The position numbers were made by a program, and so were the translations under genes. Shown here piece after piece: positions 35,749-43,789 of a stretch of 64,000 nucleotides of DNA. The stretch comes from Mucilaginibacter_A sp964251965 (GTDB lineage: Bacteria > Bacteroidota > Bacteroidia > Sphingobacteriales > Sphingobacteriaceae). The notes below the pieces were generated by a model. That model was not told the origin of the DNA and ran no database searches. It saw only the letters and a list, made by a program, of their open reading frames with translations. Each line of letters opens with the position of its first letter. The first letter of the stretch is position 1. The stretch lies in NCBI GenBank assembly GCA_964251965.1, contig CAXULQ010000005.1, positions 186,001 through 250,000 of the forward strand, written 5' to 3'.

Positions 35749-38466
35749 TTATTTAAAACATTCTGGACAATGAGTTTTCAAATCCCATAGGACACTTTTG
35801 GTGTTTGGGTGACCTTCACCCAGCGAATTGAATAGTATCCAATATGTCTTTAACCATAATTTACAAGCGCGTTGCCTATCTCCGGTATCCAATTCAATAG
35901 CTGCTAAATTATGATAATAGTTTCCAAGTTCGGGATGGGTAGGGTCATAGTTCTTCTCAGCAATATCGATTGCTTTTTTTATCCAGTCCTTTGCTACGGT
36001 ATAATTGCCCAGGTCTTTCTCAATTATAGCCATACCTAAATAATAGTTTCCAAGTTCGGGATGGTTAGGGTCATAGTTCTTCTCAGCAATATCGATTGCT
36101 TTTTTTATCCAGTCCTTTGCTGCGGTATAGTTGCCCAGGTCTCGCTCAATCTGTGCCATAGCCGAATAATAGTTTGCGAGTTCTGGATGGTTGAAGTCAT
36201 AGTTTTTTTCAGCGATGGTAATGGCTCTTTTCGTCCATTCCTTAGCAATGACAAATTTGCCCAGACCTTTCTCAACCGTAGCCGTATTCAAATAAAGGGC
36301 CGCGAGTTCAGGATGACCAGACTCATAGTTCTTCTCGTAAATGTCAATCGCCTTTTTCATCCATACCATTGCAATAGCGTGGTTGTTCAGGTCTCGCTCG
36401 ATACGTCCAATAGTCAAATAATAGGCTCCGAGTACTGGATGGTTAGGGTCATAGCTCTTCTCAGCAATATCGATTGCTTTTTCCATCCATGCTTTTGCAG
36501 CGGCATGGTTACCCAGGTCTTGCTCAATTGAAGCCACACCCCGATAACGGGTACCGAGTTCGGGGTGATTAGGCTCAAAAATCTTCTCAGCAATGTCGAC
36601 AGCTTTTTTCATATTATTGTTAGCAATTTCATAGTTGCCTAGAGCTTGCTCAATTAAGGCTGCAACAAAATAATAATTTCCGAATTCAGGGTGATTAGGG
36701 GCATAGTTCTTCTCAGCAATGGCGATCGCTTTTACTATCCAGTCCTTCGCTACGTTATAGTTGCCCAGGTTTTCCTCAATTCTTGCCATACCCAAATAAT
36801 AGTTTCCGAGTTCGGAATGGATAGGGCCATAGTTCTTCTTAGCAATGGCAATGGCTTTTTTTAACCATTCTTTTGCAACGTTGTAGCTGCCGATGTGCTG
36901 CTCAGTCGCGGCAATATTTGAATAATAAATTCCGAGTTGGGTATGATTAAGATCATAATTCTTCTCGCCAATGTCTATCGCCTGTTCCATCCTTTCCCTT
37001 GCAGCTGGATAGTTGCCCAGTTCTATTTCAATTAGAGAAAGGAAGTTCAAAAAAATTGCTTTTGTTGTATTTTCAATACTGTTATGTGAAGCAAATGCAC
37101 GTAATACAGGAACTTGCCATTTTGTCGATTTAACATGAATATTGTTTACTAATAACTCCGCTTTGTTCACTACAAGTTCCTGCAGGTTGTTTTCAATTTC
37201 CTGCTGTTGCACCTGCCGGTTTTGGGTAATTACTTCCTGTAACAATCGGTGTATCCTTGCAACATTTGCAGAGGGCGTATCACTAAAAAGAGACATCCCT
37301 TTGAATTTTCTGACCAGCATTTCCCATGCACTTAATTCACTTTTAAATTTAGGGGCAGGAAAGCTGTCCGGAAATTCTTCTGCAACCAATTCCTCCAGCC
37401 AGGGCAGGGCTACGCTATCAGGCGGCATTAGGGCCGCATAATCCAATACGTGCAATTCATGTTCAGCTAACCCTTCCAATAAAGGGGCAAAAAGCCGGGT
37501 CATTACTTTCTGCTCATAATGCCCCGGTAAATCTTTGAGTTGGTTCCCGGTATAATCTAAAAAACTTACGTTGCCGCTTTTCAAATCTTCTATTACATCT
37601 TTAAAGCTCGTATTTAAATTACTGCTGACCTGCACCCCTATAATAGTTAAGGCCAGCGCAAATCCATTCAACTCTTTTACAATGGAGGCTGCTGCCGATT
37701 TTTCTTCTTCAGAATTAAAGGCCCGATAACCGTTGAGCATGTCCATACTTTCATCATCAGGCAAACCTTCGACCGGTATCCATTTGCTCCTGCGGCAATT
37801 GTTTACCTGCCGTCTGGAGGTAATGAGGATATGCGTTCCGTTTAATAAGTTTTTATCAACTTCTGCATCGCTAAAGCTTTCCTCGGGAGAATCAACATTA
37901 TCAAATATTAGTAAGGTTAAATGTTTTTCATTTTGCTGCAAAGGGTCTTCTAAGAAATGCTTCACCCTAAGCCATGCACGTTCTGTATCTTTCTTTTCAG
38001 CCTCATTAAATTGAATTTCCCAGTCTAGTCCAGCAATTTGTATTAATTTTTCCCTGAAGTTTAAGCTGCCGGAGGCGGGTATATACCAGCAACCGCCAGG
38101 ATAGCGGGATTGAAATTCTTTGGCGTAAGAAAATGCTACTGTACTTTTGCCCATGCCGGGAAGGCCGAACAACCCGGTTACAGGATATTCGCTTTTATCG
38201 AGGCTGTCCCTGATTTGCTTAATTAAAGTAGTCCGCCAAAGAAGTTCCTTAAAAAAGGGAGGTATTGTACTGCGTATGTTTTTTAACCGTTCAGCATCCT
38301 GAAGTTTTCTATAGCAACGATCGCTGATTTCAGCAAATTTATGTTGTATGTCTTCTCTCTCTAACGCTGCCTGTCCTTCTTCAAACCAGTCGCTCAGGTC
38401 TAATATATTTCGTTGGCGTATGTCCCTCTGCCATTCCGGCAACTGCTCTAAAGGCAGGTTCATCAT
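35749..38466 (-). CDS. STAND NTPase with NB-ARC and ten 42-residue TPR repeats
   Basis: 905 residues. After a helical N-region comes the NTPase: P-loop GLFGLPGMGKSTVAFSYAKE (about 98-117), LTLLIFDNVDSPEESF (Walker B), ILITSRRQVNNC (sensor) and a winged-helix part. The C-half (about 470-890) is a TPR array of the kinesin-light-chain type with the unit GNYTVAKDWIKKAIDIAEKN, counted ten times. Neighbouring units at 35917-36168 are almost identical DNA, so the array can expand or shrink by recombination. The ATG directly follows the TAA of the TIR gene, so the two are translationally coupled and form a TIR effector/STAND receptor pair. Confidence 0.88.
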   Translation of the reverse strand: MMNLPLEQLPEWQRDIRQRNILDLSDWFEEGQAALEREDIQHKFAEISDRCYRKLQDAERLKNIRSTIPPFFKELLWRTTLIKQIRDSLDKSEYPVTGLFGLPGMGKSTVAFSYAKEFQSRYPGGCWYIPASGSLNFREKLIQIAGLDWEIQFNEAEKKDTERAWLRVKHFLEDPLQQNEKHLTLLIFDNVDSPEESFSDAEVDKNLLNGTHILITSRRQVNNCRRSKWIPVEGLPDDESMDMLNGYRAFNSEEEKSAAASIVKELNGFALALTIIGVQVSSNLNTSFKDVIEDLKSGNVSFLDYTGNQLKDLPGHYEQKVMTRLFAPLLEGLAEHELHVLDYAALMPPDSVALPWLEELVAEEFPDSFPAPKFKSELSAWEMLVRKFKGMSLFSDTPSANVARIHRLLQEVITQNRQVQQQEIENNLQELVVNKAELLVNNIHVKSTKWQVPVLRAFASHNSIENTTKAIFLNFLSLIEIELGNYPAARERMEQAIDIGEKNYDLNHTQLGIYYSNIAATEQHIGSYNVAKEWLKKAIAIAKKNYGPIHSELGNYYLGMARIEENLGNYNVAKDWIVKAIAIAEKNYAPNHPEFGNYYFVAALIEQALGNYEIANNNMKKAVDIAEKIFEPNHPELGTRYRGVASIEQDLGNHAAAKAWMEKAIDIAEKSYDPNHPVLGAYYLTIGRIERDLNNHAIAMVWMKKAIDIYEKNYESGHPELAALYLNTATVEKGLGKFVIAKEWTKRAITIAEKNYDFNHPELANYYSAMAQIERDLGNYTAAKDWIKKAIDIAEKNYDPNHPELGNYYLGMAIIEKDLGNYTVAKDWIKKAIDIAEKNYDPTHPELGNYYHNLAAIELDTGDRQRACKLWLKTYWILFNSLGEGHPNTKSVLWDLKTHCPECFK

Positions 38467-39024
38467 TTAGGGCATTTTAATGATGAAGGAAGGAATGATA
38501 CTGTCCTTGCCACTCAATAGATCCTCGTTAGCTTTATGCCAATCCAACTGGTGGCTTACAAATTCGTTCCATTCCTGTCTGCATACCTCGCTTTCCATGT
38601 AATTTGGAGAAATAATAGCAATAAATACTTTAGAATGCCGGATAGCATCTTTGATTTTATCCCACCATAAATCTCCGATTTTTAGTTCAGGCAGGTCATA
38701 AAAGATGTTTAATACTTTTCCGTGAACTAAGTAGCGTTTACCAACCTCGTTAATTACGTCATCAATCCGGCCTTCTTTATTATCCTTGCGGGCATAACTA
38801 ATAAAAACGTCATAAACAATTTCCTGCTTTGGATAAAATTGTCCTGTCCACCTTAATCCCAAATCTTCGTCGTTTTCAGCATAGCCTTGCGTGTGCAAGG
38901 CTTCTAGAACCAAACGTTGCAAATTCTGATCGCCATTAACCAACTCTAGAATTTTTCGGTTGCTAACAGTTTTATCTTGAATAAGCCAATGTTTTACTAC
39001 GTTAACTGCTTTTGGATAGGTCAT
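38467..39024 (-). CDS. TIR domain effector protein with helical adaptor N-terminus
   Basis: 185 residues. An N-terminal winged-helix-like segment (about 1-65, ILELVNGDQNLQRLVLEALH) may be an effector-associated adaptor. A TIR domain follows: YDVFISYARKDN (start strand), NIFYDLPELKIGDLWWDKI, HSKVFIAIISPNYMESEVC and RQEWNEF, where the Glu after the Cys sits at the usual NADase position. Activated TIR proteins of this type consume NAD+ to stop phage growth. Its stop codon abuts the next gene. It replaced a DUF4062-like start, a relic of which lies upstream at 39066-39148. Confidence 0.88.
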   Translation of the reverse strand: MTYPKAVNVVKHWLIQDKTVSNRKILELVNGDQNLQRLVLEALHTQGYAENDEDLGLRWTGQFYPKQEIVYDVFISYARKDNKEGRIDDVINEVGKRYLVHGKVLNIFYDLPELKIGDLWWDKIKDAIRHSKVFIAIISPNYMESEVCRQEWNEFVSHQLDWHKANEDLLSGKDSIIPSFIIKMP

Positions 39025-39065
39025 GATTAATTATAATTATTACGTTGTTAAACCAGTACTATTAC

Positions 39066-39148
39066 TTGCTGTAAGTTCTTATCACCGAATACAATCCTTT
39101 CACATGCCAATTCTTGGAGAAAGCCAAAATATTTTGTAAACACGCATA
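39066..39148 (-). pseudogene. Relic of a DUF4062-like STAND gene start
   Basis: The minus-strand DNA starts ATGCGTGTTTACAAAATATT exactly like the intact gene at 35391. It continues with clear similarity (GAATTGGCATGTGAAAGG against GAATTAGCAAGTGAAAGG) but has a lost base after codon 7 and stops. The homology ends at about 39066, where the TIR gene leader begins. Confidence 0.8.
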
Positions 39149-39188
39149 ATGAGGTTAGTTATTAAGGTTTCAGATTGAAAATAGAGTG

Positions 39189-39218
39189 TTGTAAAATAGT
39201 TAGAAAAAAAAATATTTG
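39189..39218 (+). promoter_or_regulatory. Predicted promoter of the TIR-STING gene
   Basis: TTG at 39189-39191 is followed after 19 nt by AATATTTG (39211-39218), close to the Bacteroidota TTG/TAnnTTTG promoter. It lies 64 bp ahead of the TIR-STING start, in the control region shared with the diverging minus-strand operon. Confidence 0.45.
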
Positions 39219-39281
39219 CTTTAAATTTAAAAATATTTTTATTGAACTTTATTCCAACTTCCACTTAACCAAAGACATACT

Positions 39282-40313
39282 ATGAAACCTTATGTTGTTA
39301 TATTTTCATCTTCTGCCTCTTATGTTATTGCAGAAGGGATACACGAACATTTGAAAGACCTGTTCACCATGCATTTATGGAAAGGGGAATTTTTCGGGGA
39401 AAACAAAACCACGCCTTTATGGACGTTTTTTAAAAAGTTGTTCCATTATGACTACGCTATTTTAGTGCTTTCCGGCGATAACATTGTGGTAGATAAAAAC
39501 GCGTCAGGAACGGAACAATGGATACCAAAAGACAATGTAATTTTTGAATTAGGTGCAACTATGGCCAGGCTGGGGCCGCAAAAAACTATTATGGTTGTTC
39601 CTGACAAGCCTAAAATTCATCTTCCCGGTTATTTTGATGATGTAAAGCCTTTTATTTTTGAATATAAAAACCAGGAAAATTATGCAGCGGGTGAAAACAT
39701 AGCTGCAACAGCGGAAGCTGCTGCTAACATTAAAGCTATTTTAGAAAGCGTTACTTTTGAAACTTTTCATTCCGAACTGCCGGCGCAAGGATTGGCTTAT
39801 GCTTATTTGCAAAATTTTTTATTTCCGGTACTGAAGTCAAAAGACCAGCAGGTACTGAATATTAACGGGCAGGAATTGTTATGGAAGCCGGAATCGGGAA
39901 TAACGGTTACAATTGTTATTCCTGACGAAATTATGGGCAGGAATAAAGCAAATGTTTTTTTTGAAGACCAAGAAGGGTTATACAAAACTTATTTAAGGTT
40001 AACAGATGGAAGGGATATTGGCATTTACGTTTTGCAAAGGCAAAGGGAGGGAGAACCTTTACACGTACTGGATATCCCTACCACACTTTTAACTGCTGAA
40101 GATATCATTGAAAGGATCGAAAAGTTTTGGCGGGAAAAGGACAACACAAAAGTTTTGGAAAAAGACAAGGAGTTTTCTGATGCTTTAAAGCAAAGGGAAA
40201 TTATCAATTTTAGAAGGACTTTAGATGAAATGCTCAAACTTAACCGCAATAACACTTATATTATTTCTTCTAATGAACTGGCCGGTCATATTGAAGAACT
40301 TGGAAAAAGATGA
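39282..40313 (+). CDS. TIR-STING protein (Cap12-like), apparently without a cognate CD-NTase
   Basis: 343 residues. The N-terminal TIR domain (1-150) is of the CAP12/Pycsar type: VVIFSSSASYVIAEGIHEHL, DYAILVLSGDN, DNVIFELGATMARLG with catalytic-position Glu89. From about residue 165 a STING domain begins: LAYAYLQNFLFPVL (first helix), VTIVIPDEI (strand), HVLDIPTTLLTAEDIIERI, and KQREIINFRRTLDEML. These follow the bacterial STING sequence pattern, including the xDxPTTL segment that lines the c-di-GMP pocket. Known bacterial TIR-STINGs oligomerise on c-di-GMP made by a CdnE and destroy NAD+. No nucleotidyltransferase is found here; instead the gene faces the STAND operon. Confidence 0.82.
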   Translation: MKPYVVIFSSSASYVIAEGIHEHLKDLFTMHLWKGEFFGENKTTPLWTFFKKLFHYDYAILVLSGDNIVVDKNASGTEQWIPKDNVIFELGATMARLGPQKTIMVVPDKPKIHLPGYFDDVKPFIFEYKNQENYAAGENIAATAEAAANIKAILESVTFETFHSELPAQGLAYAYLQNFLFPVLKSKDQQVLNINGQELLWKPESGITVTIVIPDEIMGRNKANVFFEDQEGLYKTYLRLTDGRDIGIYVLQRQREGEPLHVLDIPTTLLTAEDIIERIEKFWREKDNTKVLEKDKEFSDALKQREIINFRRTLDEMLKLNRNNTYIISSNELAGHIEELGKR

Positions 40314-40498
40314 TTTTAACATGTAAGAACCTCGATAAATTTCATTGAAGATTTAATTCTTTAAACTTGTTAGAAAAGTATATGACAATTGAGAAGGGAC
40401 ATATAACTTGTACTTTTTTACAAGTAACCAAATCGAATTGAACCGTCAAAAATTCGTCTGTTTAAATTGTTGCCAAGGATTGTAATGCACTCATAAAA

Positions 40499-40532
40499 TG
40501 GTTCGAGTTTAGTCCTATTGGGGCTACCTCAT
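40499..40532 (+). repeat. Right direct repeat of the island (tRNA-3'-end-like attachment site)
   Basis: A 34-nt sequence beginning TGGTTCGAGTTTAGTCCTAT and ending GGGCTACCTCAT, 30/34 identical to 29027-29060. It defines an island of about 11.5 kb. The intergenic stretch 40314-40808 holds nothing else except the following terminator. Confidence 0.65.
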
Positions 40533-40535
40533 TAT

Positions 40536-40567
40536 CAGGCTTTTACAATTCATTTTGTAAGAGCCTG
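40536..40567 (+). terminator. Rho-independent terminator after the right att-like repeat
   Basis: CAGGC.TTTACAA pairs with TTGTAA.GCCTG and is followed by TTTTTTT. This is a strong terminator for a plus-strand transcript that would include the att-like tRNA end. Confidence 0.8.
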
Positions 40568-40808
40568 TTTTTTTGTTAACGCATTGTTAACGGAATTTAT
40601 CGCTTGCTCTCGCTTGCCTAAAGATAAGTATTTCACCTGATTTCCCAAAGCCTATTGCTATTATTTATAGGTTGCATTTGCCCATATTGGGAAGAAATTC
40701 GTGGTTTGAAAAGTTGTTGCGAAAAGTAGAATTCGATTATATTTACTGCTAATAAAACCAATTTCGTTTCGTGTTCAAATTTCCCTACTCCTAAAAACCT
40801 AAATTTCA

Positions 40809-41078
40809 ATGGAAGTAATCTGCCTTCAAGAAGCGGCATTTTTTGCATTAATAGAAAAAGTTGTTGAACGCTTAAAAGAAAAAGAAGCCGTAAAAGAAGA
40901 TAAGTGGATTTCAGGTACTGAAGCAATGGAAATGCTAAGGATCAAAAGTAAAACGACGTTACAGAAACTACGGGATGAGGGGAAAATTCGATACAGTCAG
41001 CCTGAAAAGAAGATCGTGCTTTATGATGCGGATTCTATAAAGGCGTATTTGGAAGACAATACTTATGAAACCTTCTAA
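40809..41078 (+). CDS. Helix-turn-helix / excisionase-like protein
   Basis: 89 residues. The C-terminal half is a MerR-type winged helix-turn-helix: WISGTEAMEMLRIKSKTTLQ, LRDEGKIRYSQPEKKIVLYD, IKAYLEDN. Such proteins are common near the ends of Bacteroidota mobile elements, where they act as excisionases or small regulators. It lies just outside the right island repeat. Its own target is unknown. Confidence 0.8.
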   Translation: MEVICLQEAAFFALIEKVVERLKEKEAVKEDKWISGTEAMEMLRIKSKTTLQKLRDEGKIRYSQPEKKIVLYDADSIKAYLEDNTYETF

Positions 41079-41155
41079 CTGTAGAAGAAAACTAATAATT
41101 CGCAATAATTAAAGATCACAATAACGGATATGCACCAACCTTTGAAACAATAACG

Positions 41156-41529
41156 ATGGTAACAATTAACATTACAGGCGGTCCAACATTTCAATTTCCA
41201 TTTCAAGCAGGCATGAATGGACAAACTGCGTTGGAAACAGGCTATAATTCGCCAGCTAATAATAAGAGCCTAACCTTCTTGCTCCAATATTATGGCAGCC
41301 AGTTAGGCTACCTGGTTGATATGATTAATGGCACCTATGATTCCTTCATTTCAACTTACACGCCTTATTTTTCTGGGAATTTATAGTAAATGGAGAACCT
41401 CAAAATAAAGGAATCGACAATACACCCATTAGCGACGGCGATGTAAGTACGTTCACTTATACAACTTACGATTCAGAGGCGCATGCAAATACGACTTTGA
41501 AAGCAAAGTTTGATGCTAAATCCACTTAG
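41156..41529 (+). pseudogene. DUF4430-type protein with a -1 frameshift
   Basis: Frame 1 (41156-41386) reads MVTINITGGPTFQFPFQAGM through YGSQLGYLVDMINGTYDSF. At the T-run near 41368-41372 the match moves to the -1 frame, which continues WEFIVNGEPQNKGIDNTPIS and ends at 41529. The joined sequence fits DUF4430 (WxFxVNG and DGD near the end). Either a base was lost from TTTTT, or the gene uses slippage. The domain occurs in cobalamin- and surface-related proteins; here no signal peptide is present. Confidence 0.55.
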
Positions 41530-41688
41530 TTAATAATGTTGGTAAGAGTACAAACAAGGGTATCATGTTCAATTTTTAACACTGTAATTGTTTATTCAAA
41601 CACCATATCTGGTAGTTACCAAATTCTATCATTTCCTTTAAATGGATTTACGGGAATGTTTGTAAAGCGGCAAGGATACTTGATACTT

Positions 41689-41782
41689 GGAATAACACTC
41701 CGCGGCTCTACCAACTAAGCTATAATTCCAGTACGATAAATGTGGAATTAAAGAGACTCGAACTTCCGACGCGCGGAATGTA
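41689..41782 (-). other. Permuted tRNA-Asn-like sequence
   Basis: On the minus strand the 3' half comes first: TCCGC, variable region, TTCGAGT loop, acceptor TAATTCC plus A (41777 to 41743). After a 13-nt spacer the 5' half follows: acceptor GGAATTA, TA, D-arm GCTTAGTTGGTAGAGC, GCGGA, loop GTGTTAT (41729 to about 41692). Joined in tRNA order, the acceptor stem (7 bp) and anticodon stem (5 bp) pair fully and the anticodon reads GTT. The T stem is weak (two G-U pairs and one mismatch). The flanks GATAC and GTATC could extend the anticodon stem. It may be a decayed tandem pair. Confidence 0.5.
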
Positions 41783-41950
41783 TCTTAAATATTTTTCAAA
41801 TAGATAATGAGCAACAATGGAAAAATATTTACAAAATAAATTACAATTTATCAATTGCAAAAAAGTGTATCCGAATAATATTACAAGTAAATGTTTCCGA
41901 GAAAAACCATTAACTTCATAGAAAGTTTTTTGATAACGAACAGGTAAGAT

Positions 41951-43033
41951 ATGGATGAGTTAAACAAATGTGATATCAGAGCTGAAACGAAATTAAGGAA
42001 TGGTTATCTGAATTGGTGGTGTTTCACCCATTTCGCACCAGCGAGAGGCATGGGCGGTATAAGACTAAACAGATGTGAAAAAGCCGGATATCCGGAAATA
42101 ACGGAGGACCAAAAGATCTTTATTAACCTTGAGGAATTTAAAGGTGGCGTTGGAGTTTGGGGTTCTTTGGAATCTGTATATGACACTAAAAGAGAAGTGC
42201 CAGAAAAAGGCGTTCATGTACATTTACGTCGTGAGGTCGACCAACCAAAAGAAGTGGATAAAACTTTTAAAGAGGTTTATATTAAAGTTCCGGGCACACT
42301 CTTTGAAGAAGATCGATGGCTTAAAATAGATGAGTACATTGCTTGTGCATACACTGTATCTGTCTTGTTCAATAGGAAGATCAAAGTTATTTCTTGCAAA
42401 CATTGCCAAAGGCCACACGTAGATGCCGATTGGTTCGCGGTCCATTATCACAAAAAGCATTTTTGCACATTTTGTGGGAGAGACTTTATTGATACCGAAC
42501 CAAGTATTTCAAATCCAATACTTCAACTTCAAAGCGCTTTGAATGATAAGATTGCTGCAAGAAAATTGATTGCTGCTGATAGAACCCTCAAAGTTCAGCA
42601 AAGAGAATATCCAGGAGGTATACAAATTTGGGCATCTAATCCTGCTATCATTTGGACAGCGGAAAGACCGGAAGAATTGGGTATACATGTTCATCTGTTT
42701 AAAGAGAAAAAGGGCACTCCTGATTCAGATGATACTTATGGAATAGTAGAGATTGATGGGATTAATTTGGACGCGACAATGGTAAGGATCTACATGGTAC
42801 AAAAATCTTTTTCTTTTCTAAACAGATATATAATCTCATTAAATTGTCCTAACTGCTTGCTCGATCATTTCGATCAAGATGAAAATGCTTTTAAGCCGCA
42901 CAAGAACCACATCTGTGAGCATTGTGGACATACTTTTCAGGATAAAACACGTTATATGGGCGTCGTAAGCAATCCAATTTTTGCCAAAATAGAAAAGCTA
43001 AGTGCAATTCATAAATTACTAAATTATAACTGA
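41951..43033 (+). CDS. Protein with a duplicated zinc-finger domain, unknown
   Basis: 360 residues in two homologous halves. Each half ends in a C-x2-C ... H ... H ... C-x2-C finger: CKHCQRPHVDADWFAVHYHK with FCTFCGRDF, and CPNCLLDHFDQDENAFKPHK with ICEHCGHTF. Each is preceded by a domain containing GV(H)VHLRRE or GIHVHLFKEK and a WASNPAIIW or VWGSLESVYD segment. The duplication is seen within the sequence. No named family is recognised. It could bind nucleic acid or be a nuclease-associated protein. It is an isolated gene in accessory DNA, directly after the tRNA-like sequence. Confidence 0.6.
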   Translation: MDELNKCDIRAETKLRNGYLNWWCFTHFAPARGMGGIRLNRCEKAGYPEITEDQKIFINLEEFKGGVGVWGSLESVYDTKREVPEKGVHVHLRREVDQPKEVDKTFKEVYIKVPGTLFEEDRWLKIDEYIACAYTVSVLFNRKIKVISCKHCQRPHVDADWFAVHYHKKHFCTFCGRDFIDTEPSISNPILQLQSALNDKIAARKLIAADRTLKVQQREYPGGIQIWASNPAIIWTAERPEELGIHVHLFKEKKGTPDSDDTYGIVEIDGINLDATMVRIYMVQKSFSFLNRYIISLNCPNCLLDHFDQDENAFKPHKNHICEHCGHTFQDKTRYMGVVSNPIFAKIEKLSAIHKLLNYN

Positions 43034-43291
43034 AGCTAAAGCTGTAAAATATGAAACATACAATTGGTTGCTGAAAAGGGAATTAAATGAAGTAAATATT
43101 TCACCGTTTGTTTAGGACATCTTTTGAACTTTTGGGTGGCGACAATACTGATGCGCAAAGTAAAAAGAACCGTTTAGCACATCCAGGAGCCTGCGTTTTA
43201 ATATTAATGGAATTAATTTAAATTTCAAAGGGGTAGGACGGCGGACCGAATAATACTCTAACTTTGAAGATAACAAAGCATTAGACGAGAA

Positions 43292-43789
43292 TTATTTGCA
43301 AAAATAATCTTCGTCTAATGCTTTTGGAAGAAAGCCCCCTTTCATTTTCATTTCTTTGTAAGCGTACAAAGCGCCCAAGCAGCTAATCTTTCCTGCAAGC
43401 ACCAACGAGCGTAATAAATAAAGTGAGCCAATTACTTTTTCCTCGCCTAACTCCTTTATAGCACTTTTTCTGGCTTTATAATCATCGCTACATATATAAA
43501 AGCCTCTTTTATTAATGCAAATAGCAATACACTCAGTTTCGCCTAAACCCAGTCCAAACCTATTTCTCAAAGTAACTATTTGTGAAAGGGCCATGTCCGT
43601 GTCAATAACCTGAATTACACTTTTTTGTATTAGTCCATCTAATATAGTCTTTTGTACTGTCTCCAGGATTTCTGTCTCTTTGATTAGTTTACCTATATAT
43701 AAGGTGTGAACAGGCATTGCACATACTACATCTAAATAGTCACCATTAATCATGTTTATAATCGAGCTACTATCAAGTACTATGTCCAT
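43292..43789 (-). CDS. PIN-domain-like protein
   Basis: 165 residues. The pattern is that of PIN nucleases: VLDSSSIINMI (first acidic residue, Asp6), GLGLGETECIAICI (Glu84/Glu86) and YICSDDYKARK (Asp102/103). PIN proteins are often RNase toxins. It overlaps the upstream ORF by 10 bp, an arrangement of a co-expressed pair, with the IrrE-family protein as likely antitoxin or regulator. Confidence 0.75.
   Translation of the reverse strand: MDIVLDSSSIINMINGDYLDVVCAMPVHTLYIGKLIKETEILETVQKTILDGLIQKSVIQVIDTDMALSQIVTLRNRFGLGLGETECIAICINKRGFYICSDDYKARKSAIKELGEEKVIGSLYLLRSLVLAGKISCLGALYAYKEMKMKGGFLPKALDEDYFCK

Noticed and set aside
35917..37050. Regularly spaced repeats resembling a CRISPR array
   Set aside because: The units are contiguous 126-bp coding repeats without spacers, encoding TPR motifs of the STAND protein.
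35749..40313. Presence of a CBASS cyclase (CD-NTase)
   Set aside because: Every frame in the island was read for a nucleotidyltransferase core (GS-x-x-DxD); none was found, so the locus is not called CBASS.
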